Source: Helicobacter bilis
Lineage (GTDB): Bacteria; Campylobacterota; Campylobacteria; Campylobacterales; Helicobacteraceae
Assembly: GCF_900198365.1 (NCBI RefSeq)
Contig: NZ_FZMS01000023.1
Span: forward strand, 1-64,000
Length of the DNA: 64,000 nucleotides
Direction of reading: 5' to 3'
Made by a program: the position numbers and the translations under genes. The notes beneath the pieces are model-generated. The model searched no databases. It was not told the origin of the DNA and saw only the letters and a list, made by a program, of their open reading frames with translations. Positions 1 through 9,018 of this stretch are shown piece by piece (positions within the stretch are counted from its first letter, which is position 1; each line of letters opens with the position of its first letter).

Positions 1-254
1 AACGGATTAAAGGGTTTTTTGAGTATCAACGCTTAAGACTATCAACACAAACACCGCTTAAAATCTATCCCTTGACTGATTTTCAAAGCCTCTTTTTTTT
101 TATTTCCGTAGACTGAAAGCAAACAAAAAGTAAAAATTTTTTGTTTGTGTCCTTAATGTATTCTTTAAAGCAATTGCGTTAGTGTATTATGTTTTGGAGT
201 AATTCAAAATATCGGTTTAAGAATAGTTATGTTTTTGTTACTTTTTTCCTTGTC

Positions 255-276
255 ATGTTGAGCGTAAGCGAAACAT
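255..276 (+). repeat. H1 hairpin repeat, GTAA-loop form
   Basis: The layout is ATGTT, GA, GC, loop GTAA, GC, GA, AACAT. Outer arms and inner stem are complementary and are separated by facing GA dinucleotides (a tandem G-A mismatch). GTAA is a GNRA-type tetraloop if transcribed. The 5' flank TGTC is shared with the other H1 copies. Confidence 0.75.
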
Positions 277-298
277 CTACCCTTTAATACAAGTAAAG

Positions 299-322
299 AT
301 TTTTCGGCTAAAGCCTCAAAAT
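299..322 (-). repeat. H1 hairpin repeat, GGC/GCC form
   Basis: Read on the minus strand this is ATTTT, GA, GGC, TTTA, GCC, GA, AAAAT. Both stems differ from the neighbouring copy at 255-276 but stay complementary, so the structure rather than the sequence is conserved. Confidence 0.75.
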
Positions 323-450
323 GACAAGCATAAAGCCCCATTCCGTGCGGCAAGTCTTTAAAAAACAAGGTTTATGCCCTTGCGTTTAAAGATTTTTTAG
401 CAAAGCACACAAGCCCATATTCTAGTATTTGCATTATAGCTTTATGAGTT

Positions 451-512
451 TTAGCCTTTAAAATAGCTAGGAGTTACCTAAATGCGTAATGACTAGCTAT
501 TTTAAAGGCTAA
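451..512. repeat. H2 long-armed hairpin element
   Basis: Perfect 20-bp inverted arms at 451-470 and 493-512 enclose a 22-nt centre beginning GAGTTACC and ending GTAATGA. The centre has its own stem GTTAC/GTAAT, set off from the arms by facing GA dinucleotides. The centre recurs at 3129-3149, about 29592-29613, 30391-30412 and 60146-60166 with different but again complementary arms. Confidence 0.8.
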
Positions 513-550
513 TCTCTTAAATGTATAATCAAAGACGAATATCTAAAAAA

Positions 551-988
551 TTAAGCCTTGAGTCCATACTTAAATATCGCATACACTCTCACCGAAGCAT
601 ACAAAACAAACCGAGTAAAAGCATTCACTTTAATAGCTTTCATGGAATCTAAAAATAGCTTATCCGCCTCACATCTTCTTACAAAGCGATTTTGCAAAGC
701 AATAGGCAATTTATCTTTATCAACAGCTACTTTATTCCATAACTCTTTATTCAAAAAAGCTACACATAATCTATCATGCAATACTGCACACTTTGTATAT
801 CTGCCAAAAGGTGGATATATACTCCAAAATATACGAGGCACACTTGCAAAGTCTGTAATAAAGCCTTTTTCTACTTTTAATAACGCTTCTTTATTGCTAT
901 CTAAATAGTATGTGAAGGTATCTAGCACTTCATAATGCCTTCCATCATCTCTCACTCTTACATCTAAAGGTTCTCTAAAACTAGACAT
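551..988 (-). CDS. DUF1353-family phage protein
   Basis: This 145-residue protein carries the DUF1353 signature around residues 42-72: a GFITDFASVPR block followed by a histidine-aspartate pair (LHD). The family is common in tailed phages, often near tail or lysis genes, and its biochemical role is not established. It is the last gene of the minus-strand phage module, 3 bases after the upstream gene, so it is probably co-transcribed. Family assignment is fairly safe; function is not. Confidence 0.7.
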   Translation of the reverse strand: MSSFREPLDVRVRDDGRHYEVLDTFTYYLDSNKEALLKVEKGFITDFASVPRIFWSIYPPFGRYTKCAVLHDRLCVAFLNKELWNKVAVDKDKLPIALQNRFVRRCEADKLFLDSMKAIKVNAFTRFVLYASVRVYAIFKYGLKA

Positions 989-991
989 ACA

Positions 992-1777
992 TTAACCTTG
1001 TGTAGCTTGTGTGCTTGACATGCTTTGGAGGTGTTGTAATGCAAAGTCTTTATCAAACTTTGCATTACGCAAGGAAATTACATCACTAGCACTCTCTAAA
1101 GTCTTTATAACCTTTTGTCTATAACCGATTAAAAAGCTACTTGCCATTCTATATTTTTGTGCTTTTTCTATAATCTTATTTGCAAATTCGCTAATATCTC
1201 TACCTTGAGTTGTTGCCATGATTACAATATTTGGTGCTTGTGCTACATCATTATTTGCTAAATACGCCTTAGCTTCTTTTTCTTGTGTCTCCCAAGAAAT
1301 CATTTCGCTTAAAGGTGTATTTTCGCCCATAATGATATTAATCACAGCGTTATAACTCTCATTAGCTAGATTGATATATAAATTACGCACATATTCTAAA
1401 TCTAGCACAAAGCTTTCAGTGTTCTCATCATAAATATTACCATTACAAACTTCAAAAGATTGATTAGTAGGTATTACAACGACTTTTTCATCATCATTAT
1501 AAAACTCTTTTTGTTCTTTTGTAAAGCTATATAATAGCTCGTTATTTTCCCCAAGCACACCATAAAGCACATTATCTTTTGTTGCAATCTCTTTTTTAAT
1601 CACAAAGTCATTATTTATATATTCTGTGCCTATTTTCACTTTATTTATAAGCTTTTTAGGAATGCTTACGACATGCAAATCGTTCTCATTCCATTCAGGC
1701 ATATCGTTTTTAGTGAAAATCCATACAACCTTGTTGCCAACAATATTGGCGTAAGTGGTATCATCTTTTGCAATCAT
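992..1777 (-). CDS. Phage protein of unknown function
   Basis: This 261-residue protein has no signal peptide or membrane segment. The N-terminal half is rich in beta-forming stretches, and the C-terminal half (about residues 130-250) looks helical and is rich in Lys, Glu and Ala, ending in a Ser/Thr/Gln-rich tail. The layout resembles small tail-fibre accessory proteins, but I recognise no motif. It lies between the capsid gene and the DUF1353 gene on the same strand, which supports a virion or assembly role by context only. Confidence 0.55.
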   Translation of the reverse strand: MIAKDDTTYANIVGNKVVWIFTKNDMPEWNENDLHVVSIPKKLINKVKIGTEYINNDFVIKKEIATKDNVLYGVLGENNELLYSFTKEQKEFYNDDEKVVVIPTNQSFEVCNGNIYDENTESFVLDLEYVRNLYINLANESYNAVINIIMGENTPLSEMISWETQEKEAKAYLANNDVAQAPNIVIMATTQGRDISEFANKIIEKAQKYRMASSFLIGYRQKVIKTLESASDVISLRNAKFDKDFALQHLQSMSSTQATQG

Positions 1778-1815
1778 TTCTTTACCTTTATTGCGTTGTC
1801 TTTTTGCAAGTGTGG

Positions 1816-1834
1816 GCTAGTGCTTCGCACGAGC
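1816..1834 (+). repeat. H3 hairpin repeat
   Basis: The structure is GCT, A, GTGC, loop TTC, GCAC, G, AGC. Copies at 25937-25955 and 30339-30357 share the GTGCTTCGC core. At 30339 the outer stem changes to ACT/AGT and the mismatch to G-A, so pairing is kept. The repeat sits between two phage genes. Confidence 0.65.
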
Positions 1835-1871
1835 GGTCGCTTTTAAGTGATTCAGCATAAAAGTCTGCGGC

Positions 1872-3053
1872 TTATTCTTTTGAAGTAATATATCCAATCA
1901 CTCCAAAATCTTTCCCATGATAAATAGAATTATGATTTCCACCGCTTTTAATTGCATCAAATACAGCCTTTCTTACACCGATAATCTTATCTGCTGCAAC
2001 AAGAGTTTTTCTATTCATGTCTGCTTTTTGTGTAAGTAGCCTAATGTTTCCATTATTTGCATAAATACACGCACTAGCACCAAGCAAAAAGCCAATAGAA
2101 GTCGCTTGGTTGTTTCCATGATAGTCATTCACGCTCATAAGTTCAGCATCTTTATTGACATACTTTGCAAATTGATTATTATCTACTTCACTATGGAGTA
2201 ATCCTGCTTGTTCTTTACTCCAAGTAGGAAGCTCCACAATCCAGCAGTTATCAATCTTACCTAAAAAGCCAGTGAAAAACGCATGTTCTAAACCTTGATT
2301 ATGATTTACTGCTTGCATTTCCCTCCATTCAGGATCGCTTTTTAGTTGTTCTGCTTGATAGCTATCGATAAATAGTAAATACACCTTGCTTGAGAATTGC
2401 GTATCGCCAATAGTTTTTACTTGCACTTTAGTAGGTTTGACTACAAAGCTTTCTTTACCATCAAGTCCAATACCATTTTTAGCACAAAAGATAAGCCTAC
2501 GAATAGACTGCACAGAACACACATCGCCTTTGCTTACCTTAGCACACATACTCTTAACGGTATCATTTTGCGTAAAATTATGCACTCCACCTTGAGCTTT
2601 AGCTGCAGCACATACAACATTTGTAAGGTTATTTGTAAGATTAGCAATAATAAATCTATCACTTCTTTCAGCAAACCATTGAATAAGATTTTCTTTACAC
2701 TCTTTCACAAAGTCAATATTCTTTGTGTTTGAGTAAATATCTATCTCACTTTGAAAACCATTAGCAATAACTTCAGGGCTTAGTGTCCTCGCATACCAAT
2801 CCATTTCATCTAAGTTATCAGCAATATTTGCATTACCAGTAACACCATCGCCATAACTTTTGCCTTTAAGCCTTGCAGTAAAAGGGCTTAAATCAGTAAT
2901 TTTATATTGCCTTATCACTCTATCCGCACCACTTCCAGTGTAAAAGTCAAAAAGACTATCAGCCCAATAACCTTTTTCTATATCACTTGCAATCTCTTCA
3001 TTTACATAAGGGTGTTGTCCTAGACTATTATAGTCGATAAAATCATTAGCCAT
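1872..3053 (-). CDS. Major capsid protein, N4 gp56/DUF4043-like
   Basis: This 393-residue protein follows the pattern of the N4 gp56-type (DUF4043) major capsid proteins. There is a short N-terminal arm; then a region near residues 60-85 with LKGKSYGDG and a GN pair; then a helix-rich stretch (residues 100-150) ending in a WFAERSDRF segment; and a late block with a GFLLGASA motif. The size fits an HK97-fold capsid subunit. Upstream on the same strand are a scaffold-like gene and small structural-type genes, the usual head-gene order. Portal, terminase and protease genes are not found. Family assignment is from motif recognition, not a search. Confidence 0.7.
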   Translation of the reverse strand: MANDFIDYNSLGQHPYVNEEIASDIEKGYWADSLFDFYTGSGADRVIRQYKITDLSPFTARLKGKSYGDGVTGNANIADNLDEMDWYARTLSPEVIANGFQSEIDIYSNTKNIDFVKECKENLIQWFAERSDRFIIANLTNNLTNVVCAAAKAQGGVHNFTQNDTVKSMCAKVSKGDVCSVQSIRRLIFCAKNGIGLDGKESFVVKPTKVQVKTIGDTQFSSKVYLLFIDSYQAEQLKSDPEWREMQAVNHNQGLEHAFFTGFLGKIDNCWIVELPTWSKEQAGLLHSEVDNNQFAKYVNKDAELMSVNDYHGNNQATSIGFLLGASACIYANNGNIRLLTQKADMNRKTLVAADKIIGVRKAVFDAIKSGGNHNSIYHGKDFGVIGYITSKE

Positions 3054-3109
3054 TTTAATTTCCTTTCAAATTAAGATAAATATTCGCACTTGATTATACA
3101 TTTTGCAAG

Positions 3110-3168
3110 TTTTTAAAATTTTGACTAGTCATTATCGCTTAGATAACTCCTAGTCAAAATTTTAAAAA
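3110..3168. repeat. H2 long-armed hairpin element
   Basis: Perfect 19-bp inverted arms (3110-3128, 3150-3168) enclose a 21-nt centre. On the minus strand the centre reads GAGTTATC...GATAATGA. Compared with 451-512 the inner stem is TTAT/ATAA instead of TTAC/GTAA, a compensating change, and the arm sequence is unrelated. It lies upstream of the capsid gene, where it could act on the transcript. Confidence 0.8.
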
Positions 3169-3442
3169 ATCACGCACATTGCGTAAGCAATTTGCCCTGC
3201 AAAAAGCTATAATACAAATACTAGAATCTGTTTTTGTTTCCACTTTGTCATGTTGAGCGTATAATCCGCAAAAAGCAGCACAAAACATAAACGCACAAAG
3301 TAGATTCTCTGTGCGGAAGTATTGCGAGGCAATTTTAAGGGTTATTGAGCTTTTTTGAGAGAGAGTGTATATATAATACATGACCGAACAAAAAAGCGAT
3401 GATTCCCTTAAAAGTGTCCGCAAGACAACGCACTCATAAGAG
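3169..3442. other. Spacer with repeat DNA, no credible gene
   Basis: This gap interrupts the otherwise tight phage operon. A frame of 98 codons runs through it on the minus strand (3154-3450), but it overlaps the H2 arm and includes a partial H1 motif (TCATGTTGAGCG near 3248). It is Cys- and Phe-rich and has no family look. I regard it as repeat-derived and untranslated. Confidence 0.5.
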
Positions 3443-3829
3443 CTATACACTAAGTGTATAATCCTTCATTCTCACTTCATTCCCAAACATCTGCATTCTA
3501 AACACAATCTTTCCTTTTGTTTGAGCAGCTTTGACATCAAGCACAATAGGATATAACCTACCCTTACTACTCAAACGCACAGAAGAAGCATTGTTTTTAA
3601 CCACAGTTAAACTCACACCGCCAATAAAGCGATTAGAATCACCTTTTACGCCGACATCAAGCGTTCCAGTCCCAGCTTCTAATACTTCAATATCAATGCC
3701 CATACAAATATGATTTTCAGGTATCGCACTGATAATATTTACACCTTGTTTTAAATCTGCTAGATTTATTTCTTTTTCTTCTAAAAAAGAGTTACATCTA
3801 ACGAATTGTTCCACATATTCTGTAGCCAT
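3443..3829 (-). CDS. Small phage structural-type protein
   Basis: This 128-residue protein is beta-rich and Gly/Val-rich, with no signal peptide and no Cys-rich region apart from isolated residues. It lies directly upstream of the capsid gene and downstream of the scaffold-like genes on the same strand. Size and position fit a head decoration or head-completion protein, but no motif supports a particular role. Start ATG at 3829 has an AAAGGA-type ribosome site upstream. Confidence 0.5.
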   Translation of the reverse strand: MATEYVEQFVRCNSFLEEKEINLADLKQGVNIISAIPENHICMGIDIEVLEAGTGTLDVGVKGDSNRFIGGVSLTVVKNNASSVRLSSKGRLYPIVLDVKAAQTKGKIVFRMQMFGNEVRMKDYTLSV

Positions 3830-3850
3830 CTTTTAATCCTTTCTTTTAAA

Positions 3851-4486
3851 TTAAAACGAGATAGAATCTAATTCCTTCTTACTCTGTGCTTGCTTAACCT
3901 TAACACTAAGATTAATAAACTGCGTTTCCAAAATCCCTTTAGCCTTAGCAAATTCAACAAGTTTCTTTTTAAACTTTGTCGCCACGACTTCCACGCCTTC
4001 ACCACTTGCCCCAGCTAAAACCTTAAGTATGGGTGTATGCTCATCATTAAATGTGCCTAAATAGCTTCTAATCTCACTATCTAGCGTGTTTTTCATACCA
4101 TAATAATCAGTTCCTAAAATCTCTTGTGCTTTATTGAGTTTCCTTTGATATAAATCACTCTGCAAAGCAAATAGCTTTTCTTTACGCTCTGTATCAGTGA
4201 TAGGCGTAGGCGTATCAAGTGAGATAATAGGGTCTGGCACATTTTGTTTTACTTCAATGACAGGTGTTTGTGCTAAATCAATATTAGCTTCTCTATCTTT
4301 ATCCAATGTTACCACTTTAGTATCATTATCAATCTTTGCAATCAAATAATCATTACCTAAGATATTTACACTATGTGCGACTTCTAGTGGGTCTATTGTA
4401 TTAACAACAATTTCTTTTGTAGCATTATCGCCAATAGATTCTATTCTTTGTATAAATACACTAGGTGTATAACTTTGAACAGGCAT
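3851..4486 (-). CDS. Phage protein of unknown function
   Basis: This 211-residue protein has a beta-rich N-terminus (residues 1-75), a Pro/Asp/Thr-rich linker (75-95), and a long Lys/Glu/Leu-rich helical C-terminus likely to form coiled coil. It sits 21 bases from the next gene and about 100 bases from the scaffold-like gene upstream, inside the head module. The linker-plus-coil layout is seen in head accessory proteins, but I recognise no family. Confidence 0.5.
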   Translation of the reverse strand: MPVQSYTPSVFIQRIESIGDNATKEIVVNTIDPLEVAHSVNILGNDYLIAKIDNDTKVVTLDKDREANIDLAQTPVIEVKQNVPDPIISLDTPTPITDTERKEKLFALQSDLYQRKLNKAQEILGTDYYGMKNTLDSEIRSYLGTFNDEHTPILKVLAGASGEGVEVVATKFKKKLVEFAKAKGILETQFINLSVKVKQAQSKKELDSISF

Positions 4487-4588
4487 ATATTCTCCTTATA
4501 AAATTTAGTTTGAGTGCCTTTATGTGCGTAGCAAAAAACAACAGCAAAATAAAACTACGCACACAAAGACACTCATAACACGCATAAA

Positions 4589-5242
4589 CTACCTTCTGTT
4601 AATAGGTAAATCACTATCTCTTAAGTCTAAATCCAACCCTTTTGTAGTGCCAAATTGTCCGCTTGTCTGCTTTGGTAAATCTCTCTTTTTACCGCCTTCT
4701 TCAGCCCCACCATTCATATATTGATATACTTTTTCATAGGCTTTAAACAAATCTCCTTCACTCTCTAACTCTTGTTTTTGCTTAGGGCTTAGATTTTCAT
4801 TATAAAACTTTAATAGGCTATCTAAATCAGCATCAGGGTAAGCCTTAGTAAATGCAGCTTGTGCTTCCCAAATAGCTGCTCCTTGCTTATTTTGCTCAAT
4901 ATTTTGTGTTAATTCCTCTTTTCTTTGCTGCATTGGTGTGATTTTTTCTTGTATATATTCCATTTTAGCTTTTTCTACTTCCATTAAAAAAGCTGCTCTA
5001 TCTTCAAAAAACAACTCTTCTACATCATCAGGCATATTTTCAGCATAAAAGTTTGCAAAATCACTATCTAAGGCACTCAAACTCTCATTTAATTCAGTTT
5101 CTAACGCACCAAGCTCACTTTCTTGCTGTGTTGTATCAAATGGATTTGTAGGTGCAAGGTTAGGTGCAGCTTGTCCTGCCTCTTGCGGTGGGATAATAGG
5201 CTCTTGTTCTGCTATTCCTTGTTGTGCTAACATTTCGTCCAT
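4589..5242 (-). CDS. Putative phage scaffolding protein
   Basis: This 217-residue protein is strongly acidic and hydrophilic: a Gln/Pro/Ala-rich N-terminus (residues 1-45), a long predicted coil (50-135) rich in Glu and Gln, and a basic tail ending in an Arg pair. This is the usual composition of capsid scaffolding proteins, which are acidic coils with a basic capsid-binding end. Its place upstream of the capsid gene agrees. No conserved motif was recognised, so this is inference from composition and gene order. It overlaps the upstream stop by one base. Confidence 0.5.
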   Translation of the reverse strand: MDEMLAQQGIAEQEPIIPPQEAGQAAPNLAPTNPFDTTQQESELGALETELNESLSALDSDFANFYAENMPDDVEELFFEDRAAFLMEVEKAKMEYIQEKITPMQQRKEELTQNIEQNKQGAAIWEAQAAFTKAYPDADLDSLLKFYNENLSPKQKQELESEGDLFKAYEKVYQYMNGGAEEGGKKRDLPKQTSGQFGTTKGLDLDLRDSDLPINRR

Positions 5243-5688
5243 TATAAAATCCTTTCTAGTTTATCATTTCTTAGCATTGCATTACCAAAGCTATCTTTTT
5301 GTATATAAATCACTTCATTTTGCTTTATTTCATAGATTTTTCCATGTATGCGGATATCTACATTTTCTTTTGCCCTAAAACAATAGCAATTAATCCTATG
5401 TATAATCGTATCTTTATCTCTAAAGAATGTTTCTAAATAGGTTATAAAACTATCAAACACAGGACTTGACATAAATCTTTCTAGTATCTTTTTTTCTTGT
5501 GGATTTAAAGAGTTTTTATAAGACTCAAGGCTTTTATATTCTTTTTGTGTGTTCTGTGCTATATTCTCATTATTGTCTTTGCTTTCTGTCTTATTGTCTT
5601 GTTCTTCTTCTTTGTCATGTTTGGCGTGTGCTGAAACATCTTGCGTATTCTCTACATTTAATAAATTCATCTCTTTTTCTTTTGCCAT
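5242..5688 (-). CDS. Phage-module hypothetical protein with repeat-like N-terminus
   Basis: Of 148 residues, about 1-50 are low-complexity Asp/Glu/Lys/Asn and the rest (55-148) looks folded. The segment coding for QDVSAHAKHDKE (near 5610-5642) resembles a degenerate H1 hairpin, with TGTCATGTTT on one side and AAACATC on the other. The N-terminus may therefore contain repeat-derived sequence. It is co-directional and one base from the scaffold-like gene. Function unknown. Confidence 0.5.
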   Translation of the reverse strand: MAKEKEMNLLNVENTQDVSAHAKHDKEEEQDNKTESKDNNENIAQNTQKEYKSLESYKNSLNPQEKKILERFMSSPVFDSFITYLETFFRDKDTIIHRINCYCFRAKENVDIRIHGKIYEIKQNEVIYIQKDSFGNAMLRNDKLERIL

Positions 5689-5698
5689 AACTTACTCC

Positions 5699-6094
5699 TT
5701 ATCCTATTTGTGCTATAAGCTTACTTATGGTTTCTATAAAGCTATCATGTGTAATATGTGGTTCAAAGTTATTAATCAGCTTAAACTCATCAACAGCATT
5801 TTTAAAAAGCTTTGTATTGTATTTCTCACCCACTAAAGCCTTATCAAGCTCATTTATAAAGCATTCATGTAATAAAGCTTGTTTTAAATACAATAAAGGC
5901 TTTAAGGCTAAGTCTAGCGGCAATTTTGTGCTACCATTATGTATATACAAGATTCCTAAATTACTCTCATAGTAATCTCTACATGTATTAATAGGTAGCT
6001 TGCTCGTGTTTTCATAAGTGCTTATTTCAGTGCCATAAGCATTTTTTAACACTGCTTTGGTAATGGTAAAATCTAGCTCACGCATTGCAGACAT
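5699..6094 (-). CDS. Phage-module hypothetical protein
   Basis: This 131-residue, mainly helical protein has no signal peptide or membrane segment and no recognised motif. It is the first gene of the minus-strand phage block as it stands here. Upstream of it the strand changes, so the portal and terminase genes expected before a scaffold gene are missing. It may be a truncated module edge or an early head protein. Confidence 0.5.
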   Translation of the reverse strand: MSAMRELDFTITKAVLKNAYGTEISTYENTSKLPINTCRDYYESNLGILYIHNGSTKLPLDLALKPLLYLKQALLHECFINELDKALVGEKYNTKLFKNAVDEFKLINNFEPHITHDSFIETISKLIAQIG

Positions 6095-6174
6095 TTCTAG
6101 CCTTTTTGTATTTTGCGTGATGATAGCATTATCTATAAATAAAAAAAATATCGGTTAAGAATTTGCTATTTTTC

Positions 6175-6180
6175 TATAAT
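6175..6180 (+). promoter_or_regulatory. Probable -10 box, TATAAT
   Basis: A perfect TATAAT lies 45 bases before the ATG at 6225 in an AT-rich gap between divergent genes, consistent with a sigma-70 promoter for the small gene pair. No clear -35 box, as is usual in this phylum. Confidence 0.5.
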
Positions 6181-6224
6181 GTTATGCTTTAATAATCTAT
6201 AAAAATAATAAAAAGTAGGTTATT

Positions 6225-6695
6225 ATGAAGCGTTTTATAAGCTTTATCGCAAGTTCTGTATTAGCGTTTGGACTACAACAAGATATAAAAACACCATTGC
6301 AAAATACAAACTATCAAATATATGTAAAGCAAAGAAGCAACATCACAAAAAGTGATATAGAAATGCTTTGCAATATTATCTATGAAATAAATCAAGCCAA
6401 ATGTAAAGACATAATACAGCAAAACTACACATTAAATAAAAGCCAAAAACAAAACATAAAAAGCCTATTAAAGATATTAGACAAAGTCATTTTAATTGCA
6501 AAAAACGAAATGACAAATAAATACGATGAAAAAGTATATTATTCAAGTCTAGCGTTAAAAAACCTTTTAGAATCTTTGATAAATGATACATATATGCAAA
6601 TAGTAGGCAACTTTAACGCACTGAATACAAACGATTTTAATTGCTTAGAATATGGTAAAAAAGTCCATGAAATAAATGAGTTATTAAATGTCTAA
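6225..6695 (+). CDS. Small exported hypothetical protein, possible prophage cargo
   Basis: This 156-residue protein starts with a short Lys/Arg plus hydrophobic segment (MKRFISFIASSVLAFG) that looks like a signal peptide. The rest is Lys/Asn-rich helix with three Cys residues. It overlaps the next gene by 8 bases and has its own promoter-like TATAAT, against the direction of the phage genes on both sides. That is the usual layout of a lysogenic-conversion or immunity cargo pair, but no family was recognised. Confidence 0.55.
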   Translation: MKRFISFIASSVLAFGLQQDIKTPLQNTNYQIYVKQRSNITKSDIEMLCNIIYEINQAKCKDIIQQNYTLNKSQKQNIKSLLKILDKVILIAKNEMTNKYDEKVYYSSLALKNLLESLINDTYMQIVGNFNALNTNDFNCLEYGKKVHEINELLNV

Positions 6696-6996
6696 TTTGT
6701 ATCATATTCAAATTACATTAGCCCAAATCTGTAAAAATCCACACAGAGATAATCCTACAATATTCCAGCGTTATCTATGTGTGCTAATTTTTCCTTATTG
6801 GAGTGATTTTTGCAAGTATTATAATGAGTTTTGCAAAGAAAAACACGACAATATAGAATCCTTTTTATCCGCTTTATTTGAGATTGATAACACAAAAGTA
6901 AAAAGCATATTGCAGCAGCTAGATATTTACAAAAACTACAAAATAACCGAAAAACAGAGTATGCAAGATTGTTGTAATTTTAAGTTATCTTTGTAA
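6688..6996 (+). CDS. Small hypothetical protein, partner of upstream gene
   Basis: This 102-residue protein is rich in Tyr, Phe, Cys and Lys, with a hydrophobic stretch near residues 28-37 and no clear domain. It starts inside the end of the preceding gene (8-base overlap), so the two are translationally coupled. Coupling and isolation suggest a two-component small system (toxin-antitoxin-like or effector-immunity-like), but nothing in the sequence shows this directly. Confidence 0.5.
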   Translation: MSNLYHIQITLAQICKNPHRDNPTIFQRYLCVLIFPYWSDFCKYYNEFCKEKHDNIESFLSALFEIDNTKVKSILQQLDIYKNYKITEKQSMQDCCNFKLSL

Positions 6997-7097
6997 CAAT
7001 TCTACTTTCCCTTGTCATGTTTCCTTTTCCTTGTCGTGTTGAGCGGCAGCGTTACATCTCTAGCTTACTTAAAGTTTAGATTTTTCGTGCTACGCAC

Positions 7098-7748
7098 TCA
7101 AAGCGATTTCAAATAACTCACCTTCTCATGTATTGTAGCATTACTCCTTAAAAATCTCTTTTTCTCTCTGTCCCTTGCATACTTAATAATATCATTCAAA
7201 TCAGCTATAAACTCATTCAAACTTCTATATCGCATAACATATTCATCATTAAATACAATATGAGCTAAAGTATGGTTTAATCTATCTTGCATACAATCTA
7301 CATAGCTTTCTTCTAAAGGATGAAAATAACTTGCATTTGTATTCTGTCTTAATATCTCTTTATATTCTCTATTATTATAGGCTTCTTTTAGCACTCTTGC
7401 CATAGTGAGATTATAGGCTATTATGTTAGGATTATAGCTTGTGTTATTATTTGATGTTGTGTTTATATGTGAGATATTAAAGCCAAATAGCTTGTTTGCG
7501 TATTTATTATATTCTAGCCTTATGTAGCTATCTTTAATGCTATTTAAAAATAGGCTTACTTCCTTTACTATCTTAGCCTTATTTTCAATGCTATTTCCTT
7601 GTTGCAATCTTTTATATATCTCTTGCAAACTATACGCTATTATAGGCACTCTTTTTACTCTTTTGTTATCTTGTTTTAAGTGAGTAAATATCTCTTTATC
7701 TCTTAAAAGCATATCGTTAAAATCTTTTTCTTGTGTGTCTATACGCAA
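7098..7748 (-). CDS. Hypothetical protein at prophage edge
   Basis: This 216-residue, charged, largely helical protein has no membrane segment. A Ser/Thr/Asn-rich loop sits near residues 95-108. I recognise no family. It is separated from the phage head genes by the divergent pair and from mnmA by about 100 bases, and its base use resembles the phage genes. It may be a phage regulatory or DNA-metabolism gene left at the edge. Confidence 0.5.
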   Translation of the reverse strand: MRIDTQEKDFNDMLLRDKEIFTHLKQDNKRVKRVPIIAYSLQEIYKRLQQGNSIENKAKIVKEVSLFLNSIKDSYIRLEYNKYANKLFGFNISHINTTSNNNTSYNPNIIAYNLTMARVLKEAYNNREYKEILRQNTNASYFHPLEESYVDCMQDRLNHTLAHIVFNDEYVMRYRSLNEFIADLNDIIKYARDREKKRFLRSNATIHEKVSYLKSL

Positions 7749-7855
7749 TACAAATCAAAAATAACTACTCACACTTAAATACAATGGAAACAATTCAAAA
7801 TACACAAGCTTTTATTTTTTTCTCCATGATATTTTATACAATGCTAGAATCTAGC

Positions 7856-8899
7856 CTATATAATCACACCGCCACCCAGCACAATATCATCTTTATAAAT
7901 CACTAAAGCTTGTCCTTTTGCTACGCCATATACAGGCTCTTTTAATGTCGCTACGATTTTATCATCTTGTATAGTAATGGTCGCATTGCTTGGTGTGCTA
8001 CGATAACGCACTTTTGCTTTATATTCGCCGTTTCTAAACTCATTTGGTAGAGATTTGTTTAACGCGGTTACACAAAAGGTCTCTAGCTCTTCTTTTTTGC
8101 CAACTATGATTTCATTCTCTTTTGGGTTAATCTTTAGCACAAAATGCGGCTCATGCGCACCCTTAACACTAAAGCCTTTGCGTTTGCCAATAGTGTATTG
8201 CATGTAACCCTTATGTTCGCCAACGATGTTTCCCTGCGTATCACGCACAACGCCCTTGTTTTCCACGCTGACATGCTTTTTTAAAATATCAATATAATCT
8301 GTCTCAACAAAGCAAATCTCTTGCGACTCTTTATAAGATTCCAAATCTCCAAGTATTGGCAAAGCCGCAAACGCCTTAGGTTTCACCTCCTCTTTTAGCA
8401 TATCGCCAAGCGGGAAAATAAGGCGATTAATCGCATCTTGACTAATGGCGTATAAAAAGTAGCTTTGATCCTTGCTCTTATCCCTTGCCTCTTGTATCCG
8501 CTTTATGCCATCTATGCTTGTAATGCGTGCATAATGTCCCGTTGCGATATACTCACAGCCATAGCCAAGTGCCGCATTTAAGGCTAGTCCAAACTTCATT
8601 AGTGGATTACACAACGCACAAGGATTGGGTGTCTCACCACGCTTATAAGATTCTACAAACTCATTATAGACTGCTTTTTTAAACTCTTCTTTTGCTTCTA
8701 TAATCTTAAATTCTAAGCCCAAAAACTCACATACTTTCTCGCAGTTTCTAATAAAAACCGCATGCTTCTCTTCTTTATCATGAAGTTTTAGATAGATTCC
8801 CAAAACTTCATAGCCTTGCTGTTGCAATAAGTAAGCAGAATATGAACTATCGACGCCACCACTCATTAATAATGCAACTTTTTTATTATTTTGTTCCAT
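7856..8899 (-). CDS. mnmA: tRNA-specific 2-thiouridylase MnmA
   Basis: MnmA thiolates U34 in tRNAs for Lys, Glu and Gln using ATP and a persulfide donor. The 347-residue protein has the PP-loop [13 protein letters not shown] at residues 13-25, the catalytic CxxC-type block in NPCALCN near residue 95, and the second catalytic cysteine in the SQEICF segment (about residue 193). The C-terminal beta-barrel region carries the KGFSV and VRYRS blocks. Length matches the family. It stands alone, followed by a 119-base gap. Confidence 0.96.
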   Translation of the reverse strand: MEQNNKKVALLMSGGVDSSYSAYLLQQQGYEVLGIYLKLHDKEEKHAVFIRNCEKVCEFLGLEFKIIEAKEEFKKAVYNEFVESYKRGETPNPCALCNPLMKFGLALNAALGYGCEYIATGHYARITSIDGIKRIQEARDKSKDQSYFLYAISQDAINRLIFPLGDMLKEEVKPKAFAALPILGDLESYKESQEICFVETDYIDILKKHVSVENKGVVRDTQGNIVGEHKGYMQYTIGKRKGFSVKGAHEPHFVLKINPKENEIIVGKKEELETFCVTALNKSLPNEFRNGEYKAKVRYRSTPSNATITIQDDKIVATLKEPVYGVAKGQALVIYKDDIVLGGGVII

Positions 8900-9018
8900 A
8901 AAATATAACCTTAATATAATTTAGTGTAAGAAATGTATTCTATCGTATAAAATTGAATAGCATGTAATGCAATGGGCTTAGATTCTGACAATATTAGAAT
9001 TTACACCCATTTACACCC

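Larger units (their letters stand above)
1..550. other. Non-coding stretch with three hairpin repeats
   Basis: I see no credible gene here. The stretch holds two copies of the 22-24 bp hairpin repeat called H1 here (255-276 and 299-322) and one long-armed H2 hairpin (451-512). It follows the last gene of the minus-strand prophage module, so it may be that operon's 3' end or a prophage boundary. No attachment site or tRNA is visible. Confidence 0.6.

Noticed and set aside
255-322. CRISPR array made of the H1 copies
   Set aside because: Copies are scattered, in both orientations, without even spacing, and no cas gene is present.
451-512. Long-armed hairpin as an ordinary terminator
   Set aside because: The loop sequence is conserved among copies with unrelated arms and several copies lie inside genes, which terminators do not explain.
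558-908. Plus-strand frame of 116 codons
   Set aside because: Antisense shadow of the DUF1353 gene, which has recognisable motifs.
3154-3450. 98-codon minus-strand frame in the phage spacer
   Set aside because: It overlaps an H2 arm and a partial H1 motif, has no family features and odd Cys/Phe content, so I regard it as repeat-derived.
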